DNA of 64,000 bases from DASQZT01 sp963728965 (GTDB taxonomy: Bacteria > Acidobacteriota > Terriglobia > Bryobacterales > Bryobacteraceae): contig CAVSMH010000007.1 of the NCBI GenBank assembly GCA_963728965.1, positions 229,554 through 293,553 on the forward strand, read 5' to 3'. The notes below the pieces were generated by a model that ran no database searches, was not told where the DNA came from, and saw only the letters and a program-made list of their open reading frames with translations. The position numbers and the translations under genes were made by a program. This document shows positions 56,423-64,000 of the stretch, piece after piece (positions within the stretch are counted from its first letter, which is position 1; each line of letters begins with the position of its first letter).

Positions 56423-56936
56423 TCAGAATTCGATCTCGTCTACGATCCGGCGCGCTTCCGCGTCGGTGAGGGACGCTTTTAGGCCTCCCTGTTTGATCCA
56501 TCCGTCAACGGCAGTCCTGGACAGCGTTCCAGAAGTCCGTCTCGTTGTTGTCGAAGGGGCGTTCGAACGCCCCGCCGTATCCGTTGGCGTCCGTGTAGTC
56601 GTGCAGTTCGCTGAAGGAGGCGCAGGTGCTGGGGACGGTTCCGGCGGCAACGTCCGCGAGGATCTCGGTTTTGGCCCGTTCCACAACCCGGTGCAACTCG
56701 TCGGCGCTGAAGTCCGGCAAGCGCGGGTTCCGGACTTGCGCGGGGCACTTCTCCCCAGCAGGCTTCGCCTCCGAGCGGAGGCGCGCGGCCGACCGGATGC
56801 GGATCTCGCGGCCGGTGGCGAGGTTGGTGCCGTACCAGCCGCCGCGTGGGTGCTCGCGGGTGAGGCGGACTTTGGCCAGCGTGCCGCTGACCTTGACGAT
56901 GTAGGTCGTTCCGATGTGTACGTTCTGCTTTTGCAT
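56423..56936 (-). pseudogene. small protein with inserted extra domain, one +1 frameshift
   Basis: 170 residues after removing one extra base near 56514. The first 55 residues (VHIGTTYIVKVSG...) and last 15 (ARRIVDEIEF) match the 77-residue unit 1 protein. Between them lies an insert of about 95 residues (DFSADELHRVVERAKTEI, FSELHDYTDANGYGGAFE, DFWNAVQD). The insert looks like a whole small phage protein spliced into the gene. Confidence 0.6.
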
Positions 56937-56938
56937 GG

Positions 56939-57193
56939 TTAGTACTCCAGTCCTTTCTGGTCCACCGCGCTGCGGTCGCCGAGGCTGGCGAGGACGTAGG
57001 CCAGTTCCTCGGTGACGCGGCCGAGGTCGCCGGGGTATCCCCAGTTGGCGGGTTCCTGCGATTGGTCCTTTTGGTGCTGTTCCAGGCGGCTGGCGATGCG
57101 CTTCAGCAGGTCCTGGCACTCGGCGTGGCGTTCCGCGTAGCAGGCGGCGGCGGTTTGCTTGGTGGTCTTGGCGGTGCGTGGCATCGAACACAT
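56939..57193 (-). CDS. hypothetical small protein
   Basis: 84 residues, almost identical to 11819-12073 (CYAERHAECQDLLKRIASRL, WGYPGDLGRVTEELAYVLAS). First gene of the - strand block, starting at the conserved divergent region. Confidence 0.65.
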   Translation of the reverse strand: MCSMPRTAKTTKQTAAACYAERHAECQDLLKRIASRLEQHQKDQSQEPANWGYPGDLGRVTEELAYVLASLGDRSAVDQKGLEY

Positions 57194-57296
57194 ACATCAC
57201 TTCGGTGGCGGCGGAAAGCAAGGCCGAAGTTCGACTTTTCGGAAGAAAGATTCAATGGCGGCGGTCGTGGAGATGAACTGACCGCCCGGTGTCCAT
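57194..57296. promoter_or_regulatory. conserved divergent intergenic region upstream of terminase, second copy
   Basis: Matches 12074-12172, including ACTTCGG and CCGAAGT in the same order. The last 30 bases before the terminase ATG differ more, so the conserved part is next to the - strand gene. Promoter, operator or cos site not resolved. Confidence 0.45.
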
Positions 57297-57852
57297 ATGA
57301 CTGGCGTTTCTCAGCGGGCATACGCACGGTTGCGCGGTGTTGCCCTCAGCGCCGTGCAGAAGGCGATCAAGACCAAGCGGATCACGCCGAACGCGGACGG
57401 GAGCATCGATCCGGAGCGGGCGAACCAGGAATGGGAAAGGAACACGTTCGCGGGCAAGACTCTGCATCAGGCGACCAGGCCGCAGGCAGTGCCGCGCAGT
57501 GCGCCTCGCGCCACCGCGTGGCGGTTCGGGCATGCCGAGTCAGCCCGATGTATCGAGCGATCCAGTTGCCGCCTATCTCCGGGCCCGCGCAGTGACCGAG
57601 ACGTTCAAGGCGAAGACGGCGCAGTTGGAGTATGAGGAGCGCGCCGGCAAACTGATCCAGGCAACCAAGGCCGGCGAGTATGCGGCGCATTGGTCCGCGA
57701 TCATCGGTGATGCGCTGTCAGCGTTCGCGGATCGCGTCACGCCGCTGGTCGCCGCCGCGAAATCGGAAGCGGAGATTCACCGGATCCTCACAGGCGAGAC
57801 GAACGCGATGCGCCGCAAGACGGCGAAGGCCATCTCGGACGCGGGTTACTGA
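57297..57852 (+). pseudogene. terminase small subunit, Nu1-like, one +1 frameshift
   Basis: 184 residues after removing one extra base near 57497, in the Pro/Ala-rich linker between the DNA-binding N-terminus (SQRAYARLRGVALSAVQKAI) and the C-terminal helical part (AYLRARAVTETFKAKTAQLE). Equivalent of 12173-12724. Confidence 0.65.
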
Positions 57853-58579
57853 TGATCCATTACCACGGCGGCCGGCATTCGACATGGCAGGTCGCCGTCG
57901 AGATCTGGAAGGGGCGGCATGCCCTGGTGAGCTACGCGGAGCCGCAGCAGACTCGGGATCGCGGCGGAGGTGGCGCAGTCGTTCGCGCTCGATAACGGCG
58001 CATTCACGGTGTGGAAGCAGGGCATCGAGATCGATTGGCGGTCGTACTACGGCTGGGTCGAGCAGTGGCATCGGCATCCCGGCTTCGATTGGGCGTTGAT
58101 TCCCGATGTGATCGAGGGAGACGAGACGGCCAACGACGGACTGCTCGCGGAGTGGCCGTTCGGCAAGGTCGCGGGTGTCCCGGTGTGGCATTTTCATGAG
58201 TCGACGGACCGCTTGCGGCGGTTGGCAGCCGAGTGGCCGCGCGTCGCACTTGGATCGAGCGGGCAGTACGCGACGATCGGAACGACGCGGTGGTGGAGCA
58301 GGATGCAGCAGATCATGGACTGTGTTTGCGTGGACGGGATGCCGACCGTCAGGCTCCACGGTCTGCGGATGCTGCGGCCCGACATCTGCAAACACCTTCC
58401 ACTCGGGTCCGCGGACTCGGCGGGGGCATCGCGCAGCGTGGGCACGACGAACTGGGGCGGGTGTTACCGCCAGGCTTCCGACGCAGTGAAGGCGCACGTC
58501 CTGGTGGAACATTACGAGGCCACCCAAGGCGCGGCGATCTGGGCTGGCGTTCCGCCGCCAGGAGGAGTTGTTCGGTTGA
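57852..58579 (+). pseudogene. dpdA: DpdA-like transglycosylase, two +1 frameshifts
   Basis: 241 residues after removing extra bases near 57951 and 58558, exactly the length of the intact unit 1 copy. FALDNGAFTVW, DWALIPDVIEGDETAND and RVALGSSGQY blocks are preserved. The second extra base fuses the frame with queD. Preservation of all blocks argues for recent frameshift or sequence error. Confidence 0.55.
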
Positions 58580-58938
58580 CCAGCATCTGGAAGGACTTCC
58601 ATTTCGATGCGGCGCACTGGCTGCCGCACGTCCCGGAGGGGCACAAGTGCGGCCGGATGCATGGCCACACGTATCGCGTGCGCGTGTGGTGCCGGGGTGC
58701 GATCGATGACCGGGGCATGATCGTCGACTACGCAGTGATCGCTGAGAAGGTCGGCGCGGTGATTGGCCGGATCGACCATCGCGTGCTGAACGAGATCCCC
58801 GGGCTGGGCAATCCGACCACGGAGATCCTGGCGCCCTGGTTGTTTGAGCAGATCAAGGTGGACCTGCCGGAGTTGTTCCGGATCGAGGTTGCGGAGAGCG
58901 CGACGACCGGCTGTGTGTACGAGCGGGACGGGGACTGA
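58576..58938 (+). CDS. queD: QueD, 6-carboxytetrahydropterin synthase
   Basis: 120 residues; TTG start overlaps the dpdA stop as in unit 1. Zinc His14, His29 and His31 and Cys25 are all kept. Eight residues differ from the unit 1 copy. Preserved pairing with dpdA in both units supports a joint function in making a deazaguanine DNA base. Confidence 0.88.
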   Translation: MTSIWKDFHFDAAHWLPHVPEGHKCGRMHGHTYRVRVWCRGAIDDRGMIVDYAVIAEKVGAVIGRIDHRVLNEIPGLGNPTTEILAPWLFEQIKVDLPELFRIEVAESATTGCVYERDGD

Positions 58939-60876
58939 TGGACGCACCATTCTCGATGTACCAGGTTGGAGCGGAGGCGTTGCTGCCACCACGGGATATC
59001 TCCGTGTCGCGGTGGGCCGACGAGAACGTGGTGCTCACCGGATCCGGTTCGGCGGAACGGGGCCAGTGGCACACGCGACCGTACCAGCGGGAACCGATGG
59101 ACGTCCTCAGCCCGAGCCATCCGTGCAAGCAGGTGGTGTTGATGTCCGCGGCCCAGATGCTGAAGACCTCGATCATGGTGAACTTCCTGGGCTACATCGC
59201 GGACGTGGATCCGGGCCCGACGCTGGCGGTGGAACCGCGATCGGAAGATGCCAAGGCGCTTTCCAAGGATCGCGTCGCACCGTTGTTCCGGCACTCGCCC
59301 GCGCTCAAAGGGAAGCTCGCGGCGGTGAAGTCGCGCGACTCGAACAACACCGCGATGCACAAGGTGTTCGCCAACGGTTCCGGGCACATCACCTTCACCG
59401 GCGCCATCTCGCCGTCCGGCCTGGCCATGCGTCCGATCCGGTATCTGTTGCTGGACGAGATTGACAGGTATCCCACCAGCGCAGGATCGGAGGGCGATCC
59501 GGTATCGCTGGCGATGCAGCGCACCGGCGAGTTTGAGCACAACAAGAAGGTAATCATGTGCTCGACGCCGACCGTCGACGGGGAGAGCCGGATCCAGGCC
59601 GCGTGGAACACGAGCGACCAGCGCGAGTACTTCGTGCCGTGCCCGAAGTGCAACCACTTCCAGATCCTGGTGTTCAGCGACGGCACCGACGGCGGGCTGG
59701 TGTGGCCGGAAGGCGAGCCGGAGAAGGCCGCCTACTGCTGCGAGAAGTGCCGGGAACTCATCCCGCACAACCAGAAGTCGTGGATGGTGGAGCGCGGCGA
59801 GTACCGTCCGCAGAATCCCGGATCGCCGATTCCCGGCTTCCGGGTGTCGCAGTTGATCTCCCCGAAGCGGTCCTGGGGAACGATTGCCGCGGAGTTCCTG
59901 GTCGCCAACGAGTCGACGGAGACGCTCAAGGCGTTCCTGAACACGGTGCTGGCGGAACTCTGGACGGAACGCGGGTCGGCGCCGGACTGGGAAAAGGTCT
60001 ATCTGCGGCGCGAGGAGTACGAACTCGGGATCGTGCCGGCGAAGGGATCGCTGCTGGTGGCCGGCGTCGACGTGCAGGACGACCGCCTCGAGGTGGAGAT
60101 CAAGGCATACGGTCGGGGCAAGGAGTCCTGGTCGGTGGACTACCGGGTGATCCAGGTGCCCGACCAGGCGCGGGCAACCGCTCAAAACGTCCTCGCCCGA
60201 AGTCTGGCAGGAGTTGGAAGCGTTGCTGGCGACGGACTGGCCGCGCGAGGCGGGCGGCACGATGCCCATCATGGCGATGACGATCGACTCGGGCTACCGG
60301 CCGCAGATGGTGTACGAGTTTGCCGCGCGCCATCCGCAACCGGCGCACGGGCCGGCAGGCGACGTAATCGCCGCGCCGCGCACCGTGGTGGCCACGAAGG
60401 GCAAGCCTGACTTTCTGAAATTGATCGTCTCGGTGTCGCCTACGGACGCTTCGCGCAAGCGGCAGAACGTCCGGATCTGGCACATTGGCACGCACTGGGC
60501 GAAGCAGGAGTTCTACGATTGGCTGCGGATCGTGCTGCCTGACGATGGCACGTACCCACCCGGATACCAGCACTACGCCTACAAGGATCAGGACTTCTAT
60601 CGCGGGCTCTGCTCCGAGTCGCGGATCATCCGGTCGAGCGGCAAGGTGGAGTGGGTACCGGATAAGTCGGTCAGGAACGAACCGCTCGACCTCGCGGTGC
60701 TTTGCCGCGCGGCCGCGGCGGTCTGTGGAATCGATCGCTTCTCGGACGAGGATTGGGCGGAACTCGAAGGGATCATCCCGGCCACCGCGGCGAAGGCGCC
60801 AGCCAATGACGGGTACTGGGGCGCACGCGATGAGTTTTGGGGATCGCGCGGCGGCGGCAAGGGCTGGTTCAAATGA
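58938..60876 (+). pseudogene. terminase large subunit, GpA family, one +1 frameshift
   Basis: 645 residues after removing one extra base near 60172. The ATPase half (MSAAQMLKTS, LLLDEIDRYP), zinc ribbon (CPKCNHF, CCEKC) and LAGVDVQDD-type nuclease start are in one frame; the C-terminal 220 residues are in the next. Unit 1's copy is intact at this site but broken at two others. Confidence 0.85.
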
Positions 60877-61088
60877 TTCAACTGACCGAACTGCAATCGA
60901 TGCGCGACACGCTGCAGCGCGCCATCTTCAGCGGTACGCGCCGGGTGCAGTTCACCGACCGCGCGGTTGAGTACAACACCATCGACGAAATGCGGAAGGC
61001 GCTCGCCGACATCGACACCGCAATCGCCACGCGTCGGGCTCGACGCCATCCTCTTTCAGCTTGGCCACTCACAGCAGGGACTGAATGA
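60873..61088 (+). CDS. gpW-like head-tail joining protein
   Basis: 71 residues, ATGA overlap with terminase. Identical to the unit 1 protein through most of its length; the last 20 residues are in a different frame relative to unit 1 (one base fewer), giving a different tail. Either tail may be native, because the gpW end is variable. Confidence 0.75.
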   Translation: MIQLTELQSMRDTLQRAIFSGTRRVQFTDRAVEYNTIDEMRKALADIDTAIATRRARRHPLSAWPLTAGTE

Positions 61089-62647
61089 ACGCCCTCGACA
61101 AAGTGATCGGCTACTTCTCGCCCGAGCGGGCATATCGGCGCGCGCGGTTCCGCGCGGCGACTGAAAGGTTCGCTTACGACGGCGCGAAGTCGGGGCGGCG
61201 CACGGACGGGTGGATGGCGGCCGGCGGCGACGCGAACACCGAGGTTGGCGCCTCCCTGATCAGCCTGCGCAACCGGTCGCGCGATCTGCTGCGCAACAAT
61301 CCGTACGCCAGCAAGGCCATCGCCGAACTGGTGGGGAACACGGTTGGGACCGGGATCGTTCCGCAGGCGAAGACCGGGACGCCCGAACTCGACAAGATCA
61401 TCGACGGCGAGTGGCTCTACTTCGCGGAGAACTGCGACCCGGGCGGGCAGTTGGACTTCTATGGCATGCAGGCGCTCATCGTGCGCACGACCGCCGAGAG
61501 CGGTGACGGCATCGTCCGGTTCCGGCCGCGGTTGCCGCAGGACAATTTCCGCGTGCCACTCCAGTTGCAGGTGCTGGAGGGGGACTTCCTGGACGCCTCC
61601 AGGACGATGGGGATCGCCACGGGACAGATTGTCCAGGGCGTTCAGTTCAACCTCTACGGACAGCGCGAGTCTTACTGGCTCTATAACTATCACCCGGGCG
61701 GCGTCTACATGCTGAATCCGCGTGGCGGAATCCTGAGCCAGCCGGTGCCGGCCGCTCAGGTGATGCATACCTACTGCATCCTGCGGCCCGGCCAGGTCCG
61801 CGGCGTTCCGTGGCTGGCGCCGGTGATGCTGGCCCTTCGCGATCTCGACGATTACCGGGACGCGGAGCGCATGCGGAAGAAGACCGAGGCGTGCCTCGCG
61901 GGGATCGTCACGCGGCCCGAGGGTTCGGGCGGCCTGCCCATCGGCGCGAAGTCCACCGATCCGAAAACCGGGAACACGCTGGAGCGGATGTATCCCGGCA
62001 TGATCGAGTACTTGAAGCCGGGCGAGGACATCAAGTTCAACGCGCCGTCGCCGGCCGGCGGGTACCGCGACTACCTGATGACCGAACTCCAGGGGATCGG
62101 CGCCGGCATCGACGTTCCGTATGAGTTGCTGTCCGGGGACTTGTCGAACGTCAACTATTCCTCCTATCGCGCCGGCATGCTGGGGTTCCGCAACGCCATC
62201 GAGGCGTTCCGCTGGTTGACGCTGATCCCGATGTACTGCCGGCCGACGTGGCGCAGGTTCATCGACACCCTGGTGTTCATCGGAAAGATCCCCGAGGCGA
62301 ACTACGGCGTGCAATGGACCGCGCCCAAGTTCGAGTCGGTCGATCCGCTGAAGGATGCCATGGCCGAGTTGAAGCGCATCCGCACCGGCACGTTGACCCT
62401 GTCGGAGGCCATCGCCCAGAACGGCTACGACCCCGAGAAGCAGTTGCAGGAAATCAAGCGGATGAACGAGTTGCTCGACGAACTGCAGATCATCCTGGAC
62501 TGCGATCCGCGCAAGGTGAACGACAAAGGTGTCGAGCAGCAGACCGTCGGCGGCGACACGGCGCCAGCGCCAACCGCGAAGCAGACCGGCACGGTGAAGC
62601 ACGCAGCCCGGCAGTGGGATTCGCCCACGCGTACCTACGCCTCGTAA
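61085..62647 (+). CDS. portal protein, lambda gpB family
   Basis: 520 residues, intact. Near-identical to unit 1 over most of its length (LRNNPYASKAIAELVGN, QLQVLEGDFLDASRTMG, SGDLSNVNYSSYRAGM), ending KHAARQWDSPTRTYAS. ATG overlaps the joiner stop. This copy defines the true C-terminus of the broken unit 1 gene. Confidence 0.9.
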   Translation: MNALDKVIGYFSPERAYRRARFRAATERFAYDGAKSGRRTDGWMAAGGDANTEVGASLISLRNRSRDLLRNNPYASKAIAELVGNTVGTGIVPQAKTGTPELDKIIDGEWLYFAENCDPGGQLDFYGMQALIVRTTAESGDGIVRFRPRLPQDNFRVPLQLQVLEGDFLDASRTMGIATGQIVQGVQFNLYGQRESYWLYNYHPGGVYMLNPRGGILSQPVPAAQVMHTYCILRPGQVRGVPWLAPVMLALRDLDDYRDAERMRKKTEACLAGIVTRPEGSGGLPIGAKSTDPKTGNTLERMYPGMIEYLKPGEDIKFNAPSPAGGYRDYLMTELQGIGAGIDVPYELLSGDLSNVNYSSYRAGMLGFRNAIEAFRWLTLIPMYCRPTWRRFIDTLVFIGKIPEANYGVQWTAPKFESVDPLKDAMAELKRIRTGTLTLSEAIAQNGYDPEKQLQEIKRMNELLDELQIILDCDPRKVNDKGVEQQTVGGDTAPAPTAKQTGTVKHAARQWDSPTRTYAS

Positions 62648-62675
62648 ATCAACAACTACAGGAAGGAGTGCTCTT

Positions 62676-64000
62676 ATGCCCGAAGAAGTCACGGGAACAG
62701 CGCCGGAGACCGCTCCGGTGGAAGTCATCGCTGCGGCAGCGCAGCCCGAGCCTCAGCAGGAGAGCCCGGAGTTCCAGGTCGAGCGCTTCACGGTGGTGGC
62801 GACCTTCGCTCCGCCGTCGGCCAACGACGATTCTCGAACCATCGACGCGGTCTGGTACACGGGCGCCAAGGTGCCCCGGTTCGACTGGCGCAGCGGCGAG
62901 GAATACGACCTCATCCTCGACATGAAAGGGTGCCGCCTGGATCGCCTGAACAACGGCGGTCCCGTACTGGACTCGCACAGCGCCTACGGGGTGGAGAGCC
63001 AGCTTGGCGTAGTGCGCAAGGCATGGGCCAAGAAATCCACCGGCATGGCCACGCTCCAGTTCAGCAAACGCGATGCGGTGACGCCGATCTGGAACGACGT
63101 AAAGGCCGGCATCATTCAGAACCTCAGCCCCGGCATGTGGATCTACAAGAAGGTCGACACCACACCGAAGGGCCAGGAACGCAAGGAATTCACGGCGACG
63201 GATTGGGAGCCGTTCGAGATCTCCCTTTTGTCGGTGCCCGCCGACGCGGCCACCAATTTCATGTCGGCGGCGGTAACGCCTCCGGCGCCACCGAGTGTAG
63301 TTGAAACCCAACGGGCATCTGCCCACACAGAGGAGAAACCTGACATGGAAACGACCACGCAGGATCCGGGCGTTGAGGCCCGTCAGAACGAAACTACCCT
63401 CGCCGCCGCGCGCGACGAGGCGGTGAAGGCGGAGCGGTTGCGCGCGAGCAAGATTCGCGCGATCGCAACCGGCCCCTTCCAGGTGGAGGAGAGCTTCCTC
63501 GCAGCGCTGATCGACGAGGGTGTGTCCATCGACGCCGCTCGCGAACGCATCATGAACAAGGTCGAGGCCGAGTATCGGAAGCATCCCACCGTGCAGACCA
63601 ACCCGCCAGCCTCGTTCGGAGGCATGGATGAAGTGGATAAGCGGCGGCAAGGGATGGAGGCTGCACTGTTCTTGCGGGGCAACCCTGGTGCTTCTGCTGA
63701 GATGGTCGAAAAGGGGCGCGAGTTTGCCGGGCTCACGCTGGTGGACATGGCGCGCGAATGTCTGAATGCCGCCGGCGTGAAGACGCGCGGGATGGAGCGG
63801 CACGAGATCGCTCGCGTGGCGCTCCAGGGCCGCAATGGGGCGGCCGAATACTTCGCGGGCGCCATGACCACCAGCGACTTCCCGAACATCCTCGCCAACG
63901 TCGCCAACAAGACTCTGCGCCAGGCCTATGAGGCGGCGCCGCGCACGTTCGTGCCGTTTTGCCGGCAAGTCACGGCAGCCGACTTCAAGCCGGTGAACCG
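62676..64000 (+). CDS. fused prohead protease-major capsid protein, cut by window end
   Basis: The frame is open from the ATG (AGGAAGGAG upstream) to the last base: about 441 codons so far. Protease part (residues 1 to about 205) with LDSHSAYG and WEPFEISLLSVPAD; a linker with acidic helices; then the start of the capsid domain (FAGLTLVDMARECLNAAGV, DFPNILANVANKTLRQAY). Its lack of any stop proves that protease and capsid are one gene, which is frameshifted four times in unit 1. Confidence 0.85.
   Translation, partial: MPEEVTGTAPETAPVEVIAAAAQPEPQQESPEFQVERFTVVATFAPPSANDDSRTIDAVWYTGAKVPRFDWRSGEEYDLILDMKGCRLDRLNNGGPVLDSHSAYGVESQLGVVRKAWAKKSTGMATLQFSKRDAVTPIWNDVKAGIIQNLSPGMWIYKKVDTTPKGQERKEFTATDWEPFEISLLSVPADAATNFMSAAVTPPAPPSVVETQRASAHTEEKPDMETTTQDPGVEARQNETTLAAARDEAVKAERLRASKIRAIATGPFQVEESFLAALIDEGVSIDAARERIMNKVEAEYRKHPTVQTNPPASFGGMDEVDKRRQGMEAALFLRGNPGASAEMVEKGREFAGLTLVDMARECLNAAGVKTRGMERHEIARVALQGRNGAAEYFAGAMTTSDFPNILANVANKTLRQAYEAAPRTFVPFCRQVTAADFKPVN

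Larger units (their letters stand above)
36655..64000 (+). mobile_element. phage unit 2 (tandem prophage, right end cut)
   Basis: A second copy of the same phage type. It begins with an operator and promoter-like region and early genes whose unit 1 counterparts lie left of the window. It then repeats the helicase-to-capsid gene order. Structural proteins are nearly identical to unit 1: QueD differs at 8 of 120 residues. Replication genes are more diverged. It carries a cytosine-5 methyltransferase and a different pair of small genes, showing modular exchange. The window ends inside the capsid gene. Confidence 0.85.

Noticed and set aside
61020..61088. A -1 frameshift in the second gpW-like gene
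   Set aside because: Only the variable C-terminal tail differs by one base and either reading ends at the portal start, so it is not counted with the clear +1 frameshifts.

Overview
The window is high-GC DNA dominated by two related tailed-phage genomes lying head to tail on the + strand. Phage unit 1 fills positions 1 to about 33,300; its left end is cut by the window edge. Phage unit 2 runs from about 36,700 to the right edge and is cut within its capsid gene. They are read here as tandem prophages, or prophage remnants, of a siphovirus-type phage with lambda-like head genes. Host identity is uncertain. High GC, dense GTGA/ATGA gene overlaps, HigBA and DUF433/DUF5615 toxin-antitoxin pairs would fit a soil bacterium such as an acidobacterium, but nothing seen is diagnostic.

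Unit 2, left part (37.0-50.0 kb), holds the early genes: two small unknowns, a sigma factor, a ParB-like protein, a DGQHR-type protein, a PD-(D/E)XK nuclease with cysteines typical of Fe-S nucleases, a Sak4-like P-loop ATPase, a DUF669-type ssDNA-binding protein, an ERCC4-fold nuclease, a RecD2-like helicase and a primase-ATPase fusion. Unit 1 enters the window inside the same helicase gene and continues through the same primase. Each primase gene ends in a dense array of 9-bp repeats in both orientations. The repeat core differs between the two units, so the array is a candidate replication origin or regulator-binding region.

The middle part of both units (6.3-12.1 kb and 49.8-57.2 kb) has two ParB-DNA methyltransferase fusions, small membrane proteins and a three-gene block on the - strand that includes a DUF3489 protein. 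Unit 2 also carries a cytosine-5 methyltransferase absent from unit 1. The late genes start with terminase small subunit, a DpdA-like transglycosylase and QueD (together suggesting 7-deazaguanine DNA modification), then terminase large subunit, gpW-like joiner, portal, a fused prohead protease-capsid protein and, in unit 1, the tail genes: tube, G/GT chaperones with a likely programmed -1 frameshift, tape measure, fibre proteins, endolysin and hub. A HigBA pair sits inside the tail operon.

Between the phage units (33.3-36.7 kb) a four-gene - strand operon couples two unrecognised proteins to a DUF433/DUF5615 toxin-antitoxin pair with overlapping or abutting junctions. It is the best candidate for an undescribed system. 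To its right is a promoter-like region with two near-identical palindromic operators about ten helical turns apart.

Many genes are interrupted by single-base frameshifts. About 35 were found, and every well-supported case is a +1 insertion. They occur in both phage units and in the spacer operon, so insertion-type sequencing error must be considered before calling any of these genes pseudogenes.
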